A DNA stretch of 64,000 nt from assembly GCA_024275575.1 (NCBI GenBank), contig JAJRYV010000001.1, positions 1 to 64,000 of the forward strand, read 5' to 3'. Shown one piece after another: positions 45,542-55,427 of the stretch (its first letter is position 1; each line of letters starts with the position of its first letter). A program made the position numbers and the translations under genes. The notes under the pieces were generated by a model. It saw nothing but the letters and a program-made list of their open reading frames with translations. It was not told the DNA's origin and did not search any database. This stretch comes from a bacterium. Lineage in GTDB: Bacteria > Zhuqueibacterota > Zhuqueibacteria > Zhuqueibacterales > Geothermadaptataceae.

Positions 45542-46978
45542 ATGACGACGACAGCATCACTTTCTCCAGTCTTTGAAAGCACAATTTTTATCGCCGTCAG
45601 CAGCGTCGTGCTCATCCGGGAGCGAAAAGAACTCAATTCTGCTGTCTTCAGAGCATTATGGCCGATCATCTGTTTGATCTTTCTGTTTTTTGCCTCGGCA
45701 TATACAAATATTTCAAGCCCTGCAGGACCGGCTGAAAAGTATTATTCAATTTATTACCATTTTTTTGGAGTCATCTCAATTTGGGATATAGGGCTGGCGA
45801 CCGTACTTTTAGCGGTATTGATGAAAAAAAAACTTTTCTTCAGCTTTGGATATTGGCAAGGACTGCCGGCGCTATTTTTACTCCTGGTTCTAATTTTTTG
45901 TGCAGGATTGATGCATTCTTCCGCCGGAATATCGCCGTTTGGTCCCTCGGAATTCCGGCGCGTGCTTATCGCATTTACCGGACCTGTATACATGATTTCA
46001 ATTTATCTCCTGGTAAAAAACCTGATAACGAATCAAATGGAATTGAAAGTGATCCTGAATTTTCTGAAAAGCATGGTTCTCGCATTGGCGATTTATGCGC
46101 TGTTACGTTTTTTTCTGATTTTAACCGGAACAGTGCAAACAATGTGGTTGTTTGCACTGCCCGTCATCATTTATGACCGCTTGATATTTTTTTACATCCC
46201 TGTTTTTATATGGCTGATCAACGCCCTGACAGGGGAGATACAGAAAACGAAAATCTTAACCTTTATCGCTATCACCGGTTTATTTCTCATTCTCATTAGT
46301 ACGCGACGGCTGAATTTATTAATCATCTGCTGCGGCATATTTATTTCTCTGGCTGGTACTGGTTTTTTAATGGAAATAAATATTCGCAAAAGTCTCAATT
46401 TCAGCAGAAAATTTATCCTGCTTCCTATAATTGGCATAATCGCATTGTCTTTTGTCGTTCCCCGATCGCTGACAAAACTGATATCCGTTGTCAAATCTTT
46501 GGATCTTTATTCACAAACCGGACGGCACCACAGTGGTGAAATGCGTATTGCCGAAAGCAGGAACCTGCTTGCCAATCTGGAATCTCGTCGTTATGCGCTA
46601 CTCACGGGCTACGGTTACGGTACCTTTTGGCAGCAGAAACAAAACCAGCCACTCGATCCTTTGACAAAAAAAATCCGCCCATTCGGTAACTGGTTTTCAC
46701 AATTTCATTTGCCTTATATCTCGATTTTTTATCGTTTCGGCTTGTTGGGAACATCTGTGTTTTTAATCTGGTATTTCTCCTGGTTCGCAAATATAGTCGG
46801 CAGGCTAAAACGAACATGTCCAAAGGCACAGGTTTTCGCACTTTCAGCTTTTGTATTTCTCATGCTTCTGTTACCAGCCACCTTAGACAGCTTAAATCCC
46901 ACATCCTGGATTTGTTGTGGCGGAATAGCTGCAATCCTTGAAAAATTATTGTGTGAGGACATAAATCATACATACTGA
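45542..46978 (+). CDS. Wzy/O-antigen-ligase-like membrane protein
   Basis: 478 residues, about eleven helices. A long loop near residues 325-390 holds TGRHHSGEMRIAESRNLLAN, GYGYGTFWQQ and GNWFSQFHLPYISIFYRFG. The Gly-Tyr-Gly and the conserved His in the loop are typical of Wzy/WaaL proteins. It polymerises the repeat units or ligates the chain to a carrier; the sequence alone does not decide. It is the only such protein in the locus, so Wzy is the simpler reading. Confidence 0.78.
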   Translation: MTTTASLSPVFESTIFIAVSSVVLIRERKELNSAVFRALWPIICLIFLFFASAYTNISSPAGPAEKYYSIYYHFFGVISIWDIGLATVLLAVLMKKKLFFSFGYWQGLPALFLLLVLIFCAGLMHSSAGISPFGPSEFRRVLIAFTGPVYMISIYLLVKNLITNQMELKVILNFLKSMVLALAIYALLRFFLILTGTVQTMWLFALPVIIYDRLIFFYIPVFIWLINALTGEIQKTKILTFIAITGLFLILISTRRLNLLIICCGIFISLAGTGFLMEINIRKSLNFSRKFILLPIIGIIALSFVVPRSLTKLISVVKSLDLYSQTGRHHSGEMRIAESRNLLANLESRRYALLTGYGYGTFWQQKQNQPLDPLTKKIRPFGNWFSQFHLPYISIFYRFGLLGTSVFLIWYFSWFANIVGRLKRTCPKAQVFALSAFVFLMLLLPATLDSLNPTSWICCGGIAAILEKLLCEDINHTY

Positions 46979-46997
46979 TAAAAAAACAAGCACCAGT

Positions 46998-47894
46998 TTG
47001 TGTGCCATCATCGTGCATTACGGCAAAGTTGAAGTGACTGAAAAATGTGTTAAACATTTGCTTGCTTGCCGTCCCAACCCCTGGATCATGCAAGTTGTGA
47101 TTATTGATAACACAGGAAAAAAAGTTTTGCAGCATAAACTTTTACCTGACACAGGCACCGGATTGCACATCATTTCCAACGATGCCAACAAAGGTTATGC
47201 TGCTGCGCTTAATTGCGGATATCACTGGTCTCGGTCTATCGGTGCAAAATATTGTCTGTTCATCAATAACGATTTGCAACTCCTGCCTGAGGCATTGGAG
47301 AAACTTTATTATGCTGTACAAACGATACCCACTGCCGGGTTGTGGAGCGGGATGATTACTTTCCAAAACCAACCTGACAAACTCTGGTTCGCTGGAGGAA
47401 AAATCCAACCTGCGCTTTGCCGAACAAGGCATTTTCACGACCCAAAAAAGAGAAAGGGTGATTTTATTTCAGGTGCACTGATGCTGGTTGACTGCGATGT
47501 CTTTAACAAAACCGGGCTATTCGAGACTGATTATTTTCTCTATTTTGAAGATGCTGATTTATGTCTGCGCAGCAGGATAGCCGGTTATCTACCATACACC
47601 ATCACCGAGGTGATCGCCAGACACGATATTGGTGCGATCGATAAAAATGATTACACCTCCGATTATTTATACTACCAGACCAGGAACCGGCGATATTTTT
47701 TCTTGCGCTATGGTGGGCGTTTTTACCAAATCTATTTTCAGGTAGTCAATTTGTTCTGCTATGTTTTGTTGCGCTCGACACTCGTTCTGTTATATTCATC
47801 CACCGGCAGGAAAATCAACAACTGCAGGGCAATTTTTAGTGGTTACTGGCACAGTTTAAAAAATATCAAAAATGCACGACCGGTCGTTCGATGA
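46998..47894 (+). CDS. Glycosyltransferase family 2 (rhamnosyltransferase-like)
   Basis: About 298 residues. AIIVHYGKVEVTEKCVKHLL, NDANKGYAAALNCGYH, LFINNDLQL and ETDYFLYFEDADLCLRSRIA (the ED motif of the acceptor base) identify a GT2. The TTG at 46998 is the only standard start. The reading frame is open from 46965, and GAGG lies seven bases before ATC at 46965. So a rare start codon and about eleven more residues are possible. It overlaps the next gene by four bases (ATGA). Confidence 0.8.
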   Translation: MCAIIVHYGKVEVTEKCVKHLLACRPNPWIMQVVIIDNTGKKVLQHKLLPDTGTGLHIISNDANKGYAAALNCGYHWSRSIGAKYCLFINNDLQLLPEALEKLYYAVQTIPTAGLWSGMITFQNQPDKLWFAGGKIQPALCRTRHFHDPKKRKGDFISGALMLVDCDVFNKTGLFETDYFLYFEDADLCLRSRIAGYLPYTITEVIARHDIGAIDKNDYTSDYLYYQTRNRRYFFLRYGGRFYQIYFQVVNLFCYVLLRSTLVLLYSSTGRKINNCRAIFSGYWHSLKNIKNARPVVR

Positions 47895-49078
47895 AAATCC
47901 TGATTCTGACTTCACGCTTTCCTTTTCCGCCAAATTCAGGCGATAAAATCCGCATCTTGCATTTTATTCGTTTTCTTGCGAAAAAGCACGCTATTTCGCT
48001 GTTTTCAGCGACAGATAAAAAAATCCCTTCAAGCGATATTGCTGAACTTGAAAAAGATGTAGCTGAATGTCGAATTGTAAGACTTTCGCGCTTAAAGTCG
48101 ATCATAAATTGTTTTTGCGGCCTGTTCTCCGCAAAGCCACTGCAGGTGCACTACTACAAATCCAGACATTTTGCAAGAGAATTGCGACGGATAGATGAAA
48201 ACAAACAATATGATGTTTTGATCTGCCATCTTTTACGAACCGCAGAATATGCCAGGTTAGTGCCGGCAAAAACAAAAATCCTCGACTTGACGGATGCAAT
48301 GAGTTTAAATTACGAACGGCTCGTATTGTCCCGACCGGTTATCCGTTTTTCGATTAAAAAGTGGGTTCAGACACTGGAATATGAACGCATTCGTAAATAT
48401 GAAATTACCGCTGTCCATCAATTTGATAAAAACCTGTTGATCTCACAGGTCGATAAAGATTATTTATCGAAATTTGTACCTGCGGCAAAAATAAAGGTTG
48501 TGCCTGCCGCTATTGACGCAAATTATTTTTCCTTTTCAAATGGGCATTACGATCCGTATAATATCATCTTTATCGGCAAGATGAGCACGGTACCGAACAT
48601 TGATGCGGTCTTGTTTTTCGTTCGGGAAATATTGCCCCGAATCGAAATTAAAGAGCCTCGGATCAGGTTTACCATCGCTGGTACTGAACCAGGGAAATCC
48701 ATCCTGGATTTGGTGGAAAATCATCAGGTCATAGTTACTGGCGCCGTCCCGGATATCCGGCCTTTTCTCCGGCAGGCAGCTGTGAGCGTTTGCCCCATGC
48801 GCCTCGGCGCCGGTTCGAAGAACAAAATCATCGAATCCATGGCGATCGGCACACCTGTTGTTTCCACGACAATTGGCGCTGAGGGCCTGGGAGTTTCAAA
48901 GCGAAGCGGTGTGGCCATTTGCGACACACCTCGTATTTTTGCCGATGAAATTATCGCCATCATTGGAGATGGGAAAGAAAGACGCCGACGGGCAGAATTA
49001 GGCAGACAAACCATTGAAAACGATTTTCTTCCTGAAACTTCATTGAAACATCTGCAAGAGCTGCTGCAAATGGAATAA
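47891..49078 (+). CDS. Glycosyltransferase family 4, sugar-transferase of the polysaccharide locus
   Basis: 395 residues. ILTSRFPFPPNSGDKIRIL is a typical N-terminus of a GT4 subgroup, with IIFIGKMSTVPNIDAV and MRLGAGSKNKIIESMAIGTP in the C-terminal half. It should act in the cytoplasm on the lipid-linked glycan. It is the last glycosyltransferase before the C25 protease gene, 68 bases further. Confidence 0.85.
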   Translation: MKILILTSRFPFPPNSGDKIRILHFIRFLAKKHAISLFSATDKKIPSSDIAELEKDVAECRIVRLSRLKSIINCFCGLFSAKPLQVHYYKSRHFARELRRIDENKQYDVLICHLLRTAEYARLVPAKTKILDLTDAMSLNYERLVLSRPVIRFSIKKWVQTLEYERIRKYEITAVHQFDKNLLISQVDKDYLSKFVPAAKIKVVPAAIDANYFSFSNGHYDPYNIIFIGKMSTVPNIDAVLFFVREILPRIEIKEPRIRFTIAGTEPGKSILDLVENHQVIVTGAVPDIRPFLRQAAVSVCPMRLGAGSKNKIIESMAIGTPVVSTTIGAEGLGVSKRSGVAICDTPRIFADEIIAIIGDGKERRRRAELGRQTIENDFLPETSLKHLQELLQME

Positions 49079-49146
49079 TTTATGCAAATCAATCCTTAAA
49101 CTATTCAGGCATCCCGTCAGATTAATAATTTCATTTTAAGATTTTC

Positions 49147-52100
49147 ATGAATTCAAAATTAAAACTTCTCTTAATTCAACTTACATTTTTCAACAGTATT
49201 TTGTCATCTCTATTCGCCGGTGCAGGTCTGCAGGAAATAACCCGAAATAAACCTGATCAATTGCAATTCCGCTTTAATTTGTCTGTACGCGAGCTGAATA
49301 ATGCTGCTGATTCCAGCATGAAAATGATTAATGGTGACAAATTCATCAAAGACAATTCATCGCCGATTTTTTTTCTGCCGCCATCAGGTATCGTCAACAT
49401 TCAGATAAAAATCGATGGCAAGCCATTGTCTGAGCGTGAAGTCAGCCAATTTGCAATTTTAAAAAATCACGGAATTTGGCGCGGTTTTCATTTCGGCGGT
49501 TTGGTTTTTGACACAACAAAACGTCCAATTGCAGGGGGATCGGTAATCGATGTCTCTATCGCCTACCCGTCTGCAAAAGCAGGCCGTGAAATCGATAATT
49601 TCGAGCGGAAAGTTTTATCGAATGTATTAAACCTCGATTATGCTGCTTATTTTCGTGAACGCAGCGACAAGACAATTGTGCACAATTCTGTTTATCAACT
49701 CAGGGAAAGACTCAAAATTGTCGTACGAAAAAACGGATTTTATCGCCTGACCATTGACGAAATAAGCGCTGCCGGGTTCAATGTCGATCTATCTAACGCC
49801 GCTGGTTTTCATCTTTACAACCGCGGTTTGGAAATCCCTCTTTTTATTCAGCAAGCGGACAGCGCCGTACTTTCCCCAGGCGATGCCATTTTGTTCTATG
49901 GCAAACGTATAGCCGGTGATTCGACCTGGTTCAACGATGAAACTGAAGACAATATCTACCGGTTGTTGCAAGATCAATCGCCCGGCAAACGATTTCAGGA
50001 AAAATTGAGTTTTGATACCGGCTCGGTTGCGATGTATCCGGGGTTTCGCCAGCGGTTGCATTTCGAAGAAGATAAAGCTTACAATCACGGCGAGAATGAT
50101 CAGGACTTATATATCAGCACAATAGTGGCGGGGGAGGGCTGGTACTGGCGGCGTTTTGGACCGGGCAGTTACATTCAAAATTTCGTGTTACCGAATTTCA
50201 TCGAATCGAGTGATCCCTGCAGTCTCGCTGTATATTTTCGCGGCAAAACAAGTAATGTACTTAAACCAAATCATCATTTGATTTTGTCGGTGAACGGACA
50301 TGCATTGGCGGATACACTTTTTTCTGACAATGCGGATTTGGTTTTGCGATTTGCCGTGCCCTCCAGCTGGCTGCAAAATGGTACAAATTCACTTCAAATC
50401 AGCCTGCCCGGCGATACGGAAATGCCCAATGAACGAATCGATTTCCACTGGCTCGATGTCGAATATACGCGCTCATTTGTCGCCAGTTCGCACCAGCTCG
50501 GGTTTTCTCAACCTGCAGGCGGTACCGGCGACAGCATCAGGTATCAAATTTCCAATTTTCATGAAAATGAAGTTCATCTCTTCGATTTGGCCCGAAGCGA
50601 GAAAATTGTAAGGGTCAAAACATCACAAACCGGAGATTCATTTTTCATTAATTTTGTTGCGGAAAAAACCGACTCTGCACATTTTTTCGCTGTTTCAGCC
50701 GAGGGGCTCAAAAAACCCGACAGCATTTACATCGACCAGCCATCGGATTTAAAATCACCGGGGAATGCGGCAGATTTAATCATAATCACACATAAAAACT
50801 TCGAAGCGGCTGCGGTGCGACTGGCTTCACACCGCCGCCAACATTCCGGGCTGCGCATTACCGTCGTGGATATTGAAAACGTTTATGACGAATTTAATGA
50901 TGGCATTTTCGGAGTAGCAGCCATCAATAGATTTTTAAAATATGCATATGCAAACTGGCAATCGCCGGCGCCGTTATATGTCGTGCTTTTCGGTGACGGC
51001 ACCTGGGACCCCAGAAAAGTTAGTGGCAGCGCTGTTCACCAGACATTTATTCCCGTCTGGGGAAATCCGGTCAGCGATAACCGGATCGTCTGTTTTGACG
51101 GGCCGGATGATTTTCTTCCGGAAATGATCATCGGCCGGATTGCAGTGGAAAGAGCTGATGAAGCCGAGGCTGTCGTCGATAAAATCATCAGTTATGATAT
51201 CTCTCCTGTGCCGCCTTTCGTGAAAAAATTTGTTTTTTTAAATGGCGGTATCAATAATTATGAACAGTTCCTTTTTCGTGCGCAAAGTGAGGAGCTCATC
51301 AGTCGTTATGTCGAATCTGATCCCGTTGCAGGGCAACCTGTACGCATTTACAAGAATACGCAGGGCAGAACTGTAGGAGAACTGCAACCGCTGATTCTGC
51401 AAGCGTTTGCGGATGGGCTTGGTGTTTTTTCGTTTTCCGGGCATGCGGCAAGCAGTACCTGGGAGACGATGCTGCAAAATGCCGACATCCCAAAAATACA
51501 AAATGCGGGTAAATTACCGGTAATTTTCAGCATGACCTGCCATACGGGTAAATTTGCCGAACCACGGCAGGTGAGTTTTGCCGAGGAATTTTTGCGCTTG
51601 CCGGAAAATGGCGCGGCGGCATTCTGGGGCACCAGCGGCTGGGGGTGGATTACGCAAGACGGGTGGCTGCTTGACGGTTTGTATCGCACGATGGCCAGGG
51701 ACAGCGTGCGGGAAGTTGGAGCGTTGGTGACTGCGGCGAAAATCAAATTATATCAAAGCCGTTTTGAATACAGCGGCAGCAACGTCAATGTCATCGATCA
51801 ATATACGCTTTTTGGCGACCCTTCAATGCAGATAAAGTTACCACGGCAACCTGATTTTTACCTGTCGCCACAAGCTATTCGTACCGAACCGGTGCAATTG
51901 CGCGAGTCGGATTCTCTGATTGTGATCAAGATTTATGCGGAAAATATCGGTCTGAGCTCTGTAGATTCAACCGAAATTGCTCTGCGTGTCTTTGATGATA
52001 GCGGGCAACCGGTTTTTTCTGCACAAAAAAAAGTCGGCCCGGTGGGATTGATCGATTCGCTTTCTTTTGAATGGCCGGGCAGCGATCGCCGCGGTGCCTA

Positions 52101-54351
52101 TAAAATTGAAGCTACAGTCAATGCGTCTGCTTCGGTGAGCGAACAACGGATCGACAATAACAGTGTTTCGCAAAGCATCTATTTTTATTCATCATCACTG
52201 ACGATTGCCAAACCGAAGCCGCTCACGCAAATCGCTGAAAACCGGCCCACACTTTATGTTTATAATCCAGAGCTTGCCGGGCAGGAAACATCCATCTATG
52301 AATTTGAAATTGACACAATAGAAACTTTTTCTTCACCATATTTATTGCAATCGGGATCAGTTGATGAACAAAAAGTGCGTACCGGCTGGAAAGTGACAAA
52401 AACATTGACCAATGGTCTCCATTATTGGCGTTGCCGCAGAGTGACCGCGTCTTCACAGAGCCGTTGGGAAGAGGCTTCATTCTGGCTTGAAAGCGCGGGA
52501 GTACAACAAGCCTTTCGCCAGAGCGGCATATTTTGGCCCGCGGAAAACATCACTTACGCATCTTCCAATGATGGAATCACGCTGCCTCTTGACGAAAGCA
52601 AGACACGCATTTTGCAAGTCCGGTCACTGGGGTTCTGGCAGGGCACAGGTCATTGCGATTTAATAATCGATGGCCTGAAAGTGAATTTTAATAACGACTT
52701 GAGAGGACATAATTTCGTAGCGCTGGCGCCGGTATCGCAAGAGATTATCAGCGGGCCGCTTAATTTTGATACTTATGCATCTCCCGCTGCCGCCGACAGT
52801 ATGGCGGATATCCTCGAAAACCTGCCACCGCGTACGGTTCTGCTCATCGGCATACACGATGAGGGCAGTGTTTCAATGACTGTGCGGGCGCAGCAAGCGA
52901 TCACGCAGTTTGGCAGCGCCCGCATCGCCGAAATCGGCTTTCGTGATTCCTGGGGAATGATTGGCATCAAGGGAATGGCGCCCGGGCAGGCTGCGGAAGT
53001 TTTGCTAAAAAACGGTCTCGGACAAGCCGTAGCAAACGATACCCTCCGACAATACAAAACAGTCGGTGAACTCAGCTCCAATGCAATCGGCCCGGCGCTG
53101 GCCTGGGGGGAATTACAGGTCAAAAAGGCCCTGCGACATCTCGTTTATACAAATTCTACTTCGCCGGAAGCAAGCAGTACTGTTTTTGTCGATGGGCGCG
53201 CCGGAAAAAATGGAAGCTGGCTGCCGATCACACAGTTTCAGAATATCGGAACGTTAAGTCTATCCAATGTACCGGCAACTTCATATCCCTACATTCGCCT
53301 GCGCGCACTTTTCGAAGATGATGACGGGTTGGATTCATCTCTTTTGGAAAAATGGTTGCTCGGATTTCAACCGGCAGGGGATATCGTCATCGACCCGGCT
53401 TCGTTGCATCTTGCTCAGGACTCTTTACTCGCCGGTGAAATGATGCAGCTTTCTGCAACGATGTATGTTTTCGATGAATTGGCCACAGATTCGGTTACAG
53501 CCGGATTGTATCGTGTTAAAGATGATGCCGGTTTGCAATTGTTGCAGCGACATAAAATCAAAATCCCGGATAATGATATTTATGATTTTATTTTTAATTT
53601 CAGTCTGCAAACACAAGGTAAAAATCGCTTGCGTATCAGCGTCGATGATATGAATATCATCCCGGAGATGAGTGAACAGAATAATTTCTATGAAATTGAC
53701 GCTTTTATCGCTCGCGATGCCCAGGCCCCGGAAGTGCGAATTCTGGTTGATGATCGCGAAATCATCGATGATGATTTCGTTTCATCAGCGCCCGTTATCA
53801 TTTGTGATATCTTCGATGAAAGCCCGGCCGCTATCCGTGATACCAGTAGTTTTATCATCAAGCTGGATAACCGGCAGGTCTATTTCAATACACCGGATAA
53901 CAGACTCGATTTTCAGCCGATTCAGGAAGGCCAACTCCGGGCCCGTCTCCTGTTTCAACCCCAATTAAAACCCGGAGAGCATTTGCTCACGGTGCAGGTC
54001 AGTGATATTTTCGGTTATCACAGCACAAAATCGGTTAAGATGCGCATTGCTGAAAAATTCACCCTGCAGCAGGTGATGAATTATCCGAACCCATTTGAAA
54101 ACGAGACCGAATTCACCTTTTTCCTTACACAAGAGGCGCAATCCGTAATCATTAAAATATTCACAGTCGCCGGAAGGTTGATTCGTACAGTCGAAGATTT
54201 TAGTCCTAAAATCGGCTTTAATCAGGTCTATTGGAATGGTCGCGATGAAGATTATGATCTTTTGGCAAATGGTGTGTATTTATTTAAGATAATCGCACGA
54301 TCGGAGGGCAAGACGGCCGAATTTATAGGTAAAGTCGCTATTGCACGCTGA
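49147..54351 (+). CDS. PorU-like C25 peptidase / T9SS sortase-family protein with FAM3/ILEI-like domain
   Basis: 1734 residues, exported (signal segment FFNSILSSLFAGAG). Residues near 540-880 are a peptidase C25 (gingipain) domain. His766 (SFSGHAASS) and Cys798 (SMTCHTGKFAEP) form the catalytic pair. A CARDB-like domain follows near 910-1015. Residues about 1155-1280 resemble the FAM3/ILEI (GG) domain: GHCDLIIDGLKV, NFDTYASP, TVLLIGIHDEGS and EIGFRDSWGMIGIKG. More beta domains follow, and a FlgD-like C-terminal sorting domain (YPNPFENETEFTF onward) covers about 1644-1734. PorU is the T9SS sortase that joins cargo to surface glycan. Its place inside the polysaccharide locus is unusual and suggests a dedicated role. 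Confidence 0.82.
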   Translation: MNSKLKLLLIQLTFFNSILSSLFAGAGLQEITRNKPDQLQFRFNLSVRELNNAADSSMKMINGDKFIKDNSSPIFFLPPSGIVNIQIKIDGKPLSEREVSQFAILKNHGIWRGFHFGGLVFDTTKRPIAGGSVIDVSIAYPSAKAGREIDNFERKVLSNVLNLDYAAYFRERSDKTIVHNSVYQLRERLKIVVRKNGFYRLTIDEISAAGFNVDLSNAAGFHLYNRGLEIPLFIQQADSAVLSPGDAILFYGKRIAGDSTWFNDETEDNIYRLLQDQSPGKRFQEKLSFDTGSVAMYPGFRQRLHFEEDKAYNHGENDQDLYISTIVAGEGWYWRRFGPGSYIQNFVLPNFIESSDPCSLAVYFRGKTSNVLKPNHHLILSVNGHALADTLFSDNADLVLRFAVPSSWLQNGTNSLQISLPGDTEMPNERIDFHWLDVEYTRSFVASSHQLGFSQPAGGTGDSIRYQISNFHENEVHLFDLARSEKIVRVKTSQTGDSFFINFVAEKTDSAHFFAVSAEGLKKPDSIYIDQPSDLKSPGNAADLIIITHKNFEAAAVRLASHRRQHSGLRITVVDIENVYDEFNDGIFGVAAINRFLKYAYANWQSPAPLYVVLFGDGTWDPRKVSGSAVHQTFIPVWGNPVSDNRIVCFDGPDDFLPEMIIGRIAVERADEAEAVVDKIISYDISPVPPFVKKFVFLNGGINNYEQFLFRAQSEELISRYVESDPVAGQPVRIYKNTQGRTVGELQPLILQAFADGLGVFSFSGHAASSTWETMLQNADIPKIQNAGKLPVIFSMTCHTGKFAEPRQVSFAEEFLRLPENGAAAFWGTSGWGWITQDGWLLDGLYRTMARDSVREVGALVTAAKIKLYQSRFEYSGSNVNVIDQYTLFGDPSMQIKLPRQPDFYLSPQAIRTEPVQLRESDSLIVIKIYAENIGLSSVDSTEIALRVFDDSGQPVFSAQKKVGPVGLIDSLSFEWPGSDRRGAYKIEATVNASASVSEQRIDNNSVSQSIYFYSSSLTIAKPKPLTQIAENRPTLYVYNPELAGQETSIYEFEIDTIETFSSPYLLQSGSVDEQKVRTGWKVTKTLTNGLHYWRCRRVTASSQSRWEEASFWLESAGVQQAFRQSGIFWPAENITYASSNDGITLPLDESKTRILQVRSLGFWQGTGHCDLIIDGLKVNFNNDLRGHNFVALAPVSQEIISGPLNFDTYASPAAADSMADILENLPPRTVLLIGIHDEGSVSMTVRAQQAITQFGSARIAEIGFRDSWGMIGIKGMAPGQAAEVLLKNGLGQAVANDTLRQYKTVGELSSNAIGPALAWGELQVKKALRHLVYTNSTSPEASSTVFVDGRAGKNGSWLPITQFQNIGTLSLSNVPATSYPYIRLRALFEDDDGLDSSLLEKWLLGFQPAGDIVIDPASLHLAQDSLLAGEMMQLSATMYVFDELATDSVTAGLYRVKDDAGLQLLQRHKIKIPDNDIYDFIFNFSLQTQGKNRLRISVDDMNIIPEMSEQNNFYEIDAFIARDAQAPEVRILVDDREIIDDDFVSSAPVIICDIFDESPAAIRDTSSFIIKLDNRQVYFNTPDNRLDFQPIQEGQLRARLLFQPQLKPGEHLLTVQVSDIFGYHSTKSVKMRIAEKFTLQQVMNYPNPFENETEFTFFLTQEAQSVIIKIFTVAGRLIRTVEDFSPKIGFNQVYWNGRDEDYDLLANGVYLFKIIARSEGKTAEFIGKVAIAR

Positions 54352-54374
54352 ACTGTTACCTCTTTAATTTTGCC

Positions 54375-55316
54375 ATGCTTAATTTTGCGAATTTATTTTT
54401 CACGGCGACAGCCGTTTCTTTCATTCTCATCAAACCACTAATTAAACTTGCCAACCACTGCGGCTTTCTCGATATTCCAAATGCACGCTCGTCCCACAAA
54501 AAAGCGACGCCGTTGGCCGGAGGCGTCGCCATTGCCGGTGGATTTTATACGGCTGTTTTGATTTTTGCTGTACCGGCAGAAATCTTTCCTGGCCGGGCAT
54601 GGCTCATCTATTTACCGCTCGCGATTTTTTCTCTCGGTCTGGTGGATGATTATCTGCACACTGCCATTGATCATAAAATAAAATTACTCATCGAATTCAT
54701 AGTTGCATTTCTCTTTGTTGCCAATGGTGCTTTTCTGCATATCACTCCTTTTATCTTTGTCGATCAGTGCATCTCGATTTTCTGGATAATCGGATTTATA
54801 AATGCCTTTAATTTGCTCGACAACATGAACGGTCTCAGCGCCTTCATCGCGATATTTACTACGGTATTTTTGTGTTTTTTTTTCATACAACAGAATAACC
54901 CGGCAACCGCTGTTTGTTTGATACTCGCCGGTGCATGCCTGGGATTTCTCTTTTTTAATTATCCCACAGCATCCATTTTTATGGGGGATGCGGGAAGCCT
55001 TTTTATCGGTTCGTTTATCTCTGTTTTAGCGATTATCTTGAATAATACGCTTGTGCAAAATGGTGAATCGTACGCTTTGGGTTTAACACTCTTGTTTTTA
55101 CTGGTTCCGTTTATCGATACATCGCTCGTCATTTTTCTTCGCCTCAGAGCCGGCCGGCCAATCTACTGTGCGGATCGATCTCACCTGTCGCACCAACTCG
55201 TCAGGTTTGGATTTCCCCCGTCAACAGCCGTTTTAATCCTGACGGCGGTTTCCTGTTTTTTCTCTTTAATTGCTATATTAATCATTGATGCTTGCAGCAA
55301 AATGTTTATTTTATGA
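54375..55316 (+). CDS. WecA-like polyprenyl-phosphate glycosyl-1-phosphate transferase
   Basis: 313 residues with about eleven helices, MraY/WecA family. GLVDDYLHT, FNLLDNMNGLSA (the metal-binding Asp block), FMGDAGSLFIG and CADRSHLSHQLV are the conserved loops. It starts the glycan by moving a sugar-1-phosphate (often GlcNAc) onto undecaprenyl phosphate. This is likely the initiating enzyme of the locus, as no WbaP-type protein is present. It starts 24 bases after the protease gene. Confidence 0.9.
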   Translation: MLNFANLFFTATAVSFILIKPLIKLANHCGFLDIPNARSSHKKATPLAGGVAIAGGFYTAVLIFAVPAEIFPGRAWLIYLPLAIFSLGLVDDYLHTAIDHKIKLLIEFIVAFLFVANGAFLHITPFIFVDQCISIFWIIGFINAFNLLDNMNGLSAFIAIFTTVFLCFFFIQQNNPATAVCLILAGACLGFLFFNYPTASIFMGDAGSLFIGSFISVLAIILNNTLVQNGESYALGLTLLFLLVPFIDTSLVIFLRLRAGRPIYCADRSHLSHQLVRFGFPPSTAVLILTAVSCFFSLIAILIIDACSKMFIL

Positions 55317-55427
55317 ATTCGTGATACAAAAGGAATAATTTACATCCCCTTCGCGTTGAAGTAGCACCGTTTTGTGTTAATATTGCCAAAGCATGCAATG
55401 CAAGTATGTAGTGGAGGAGAGAAGTTG

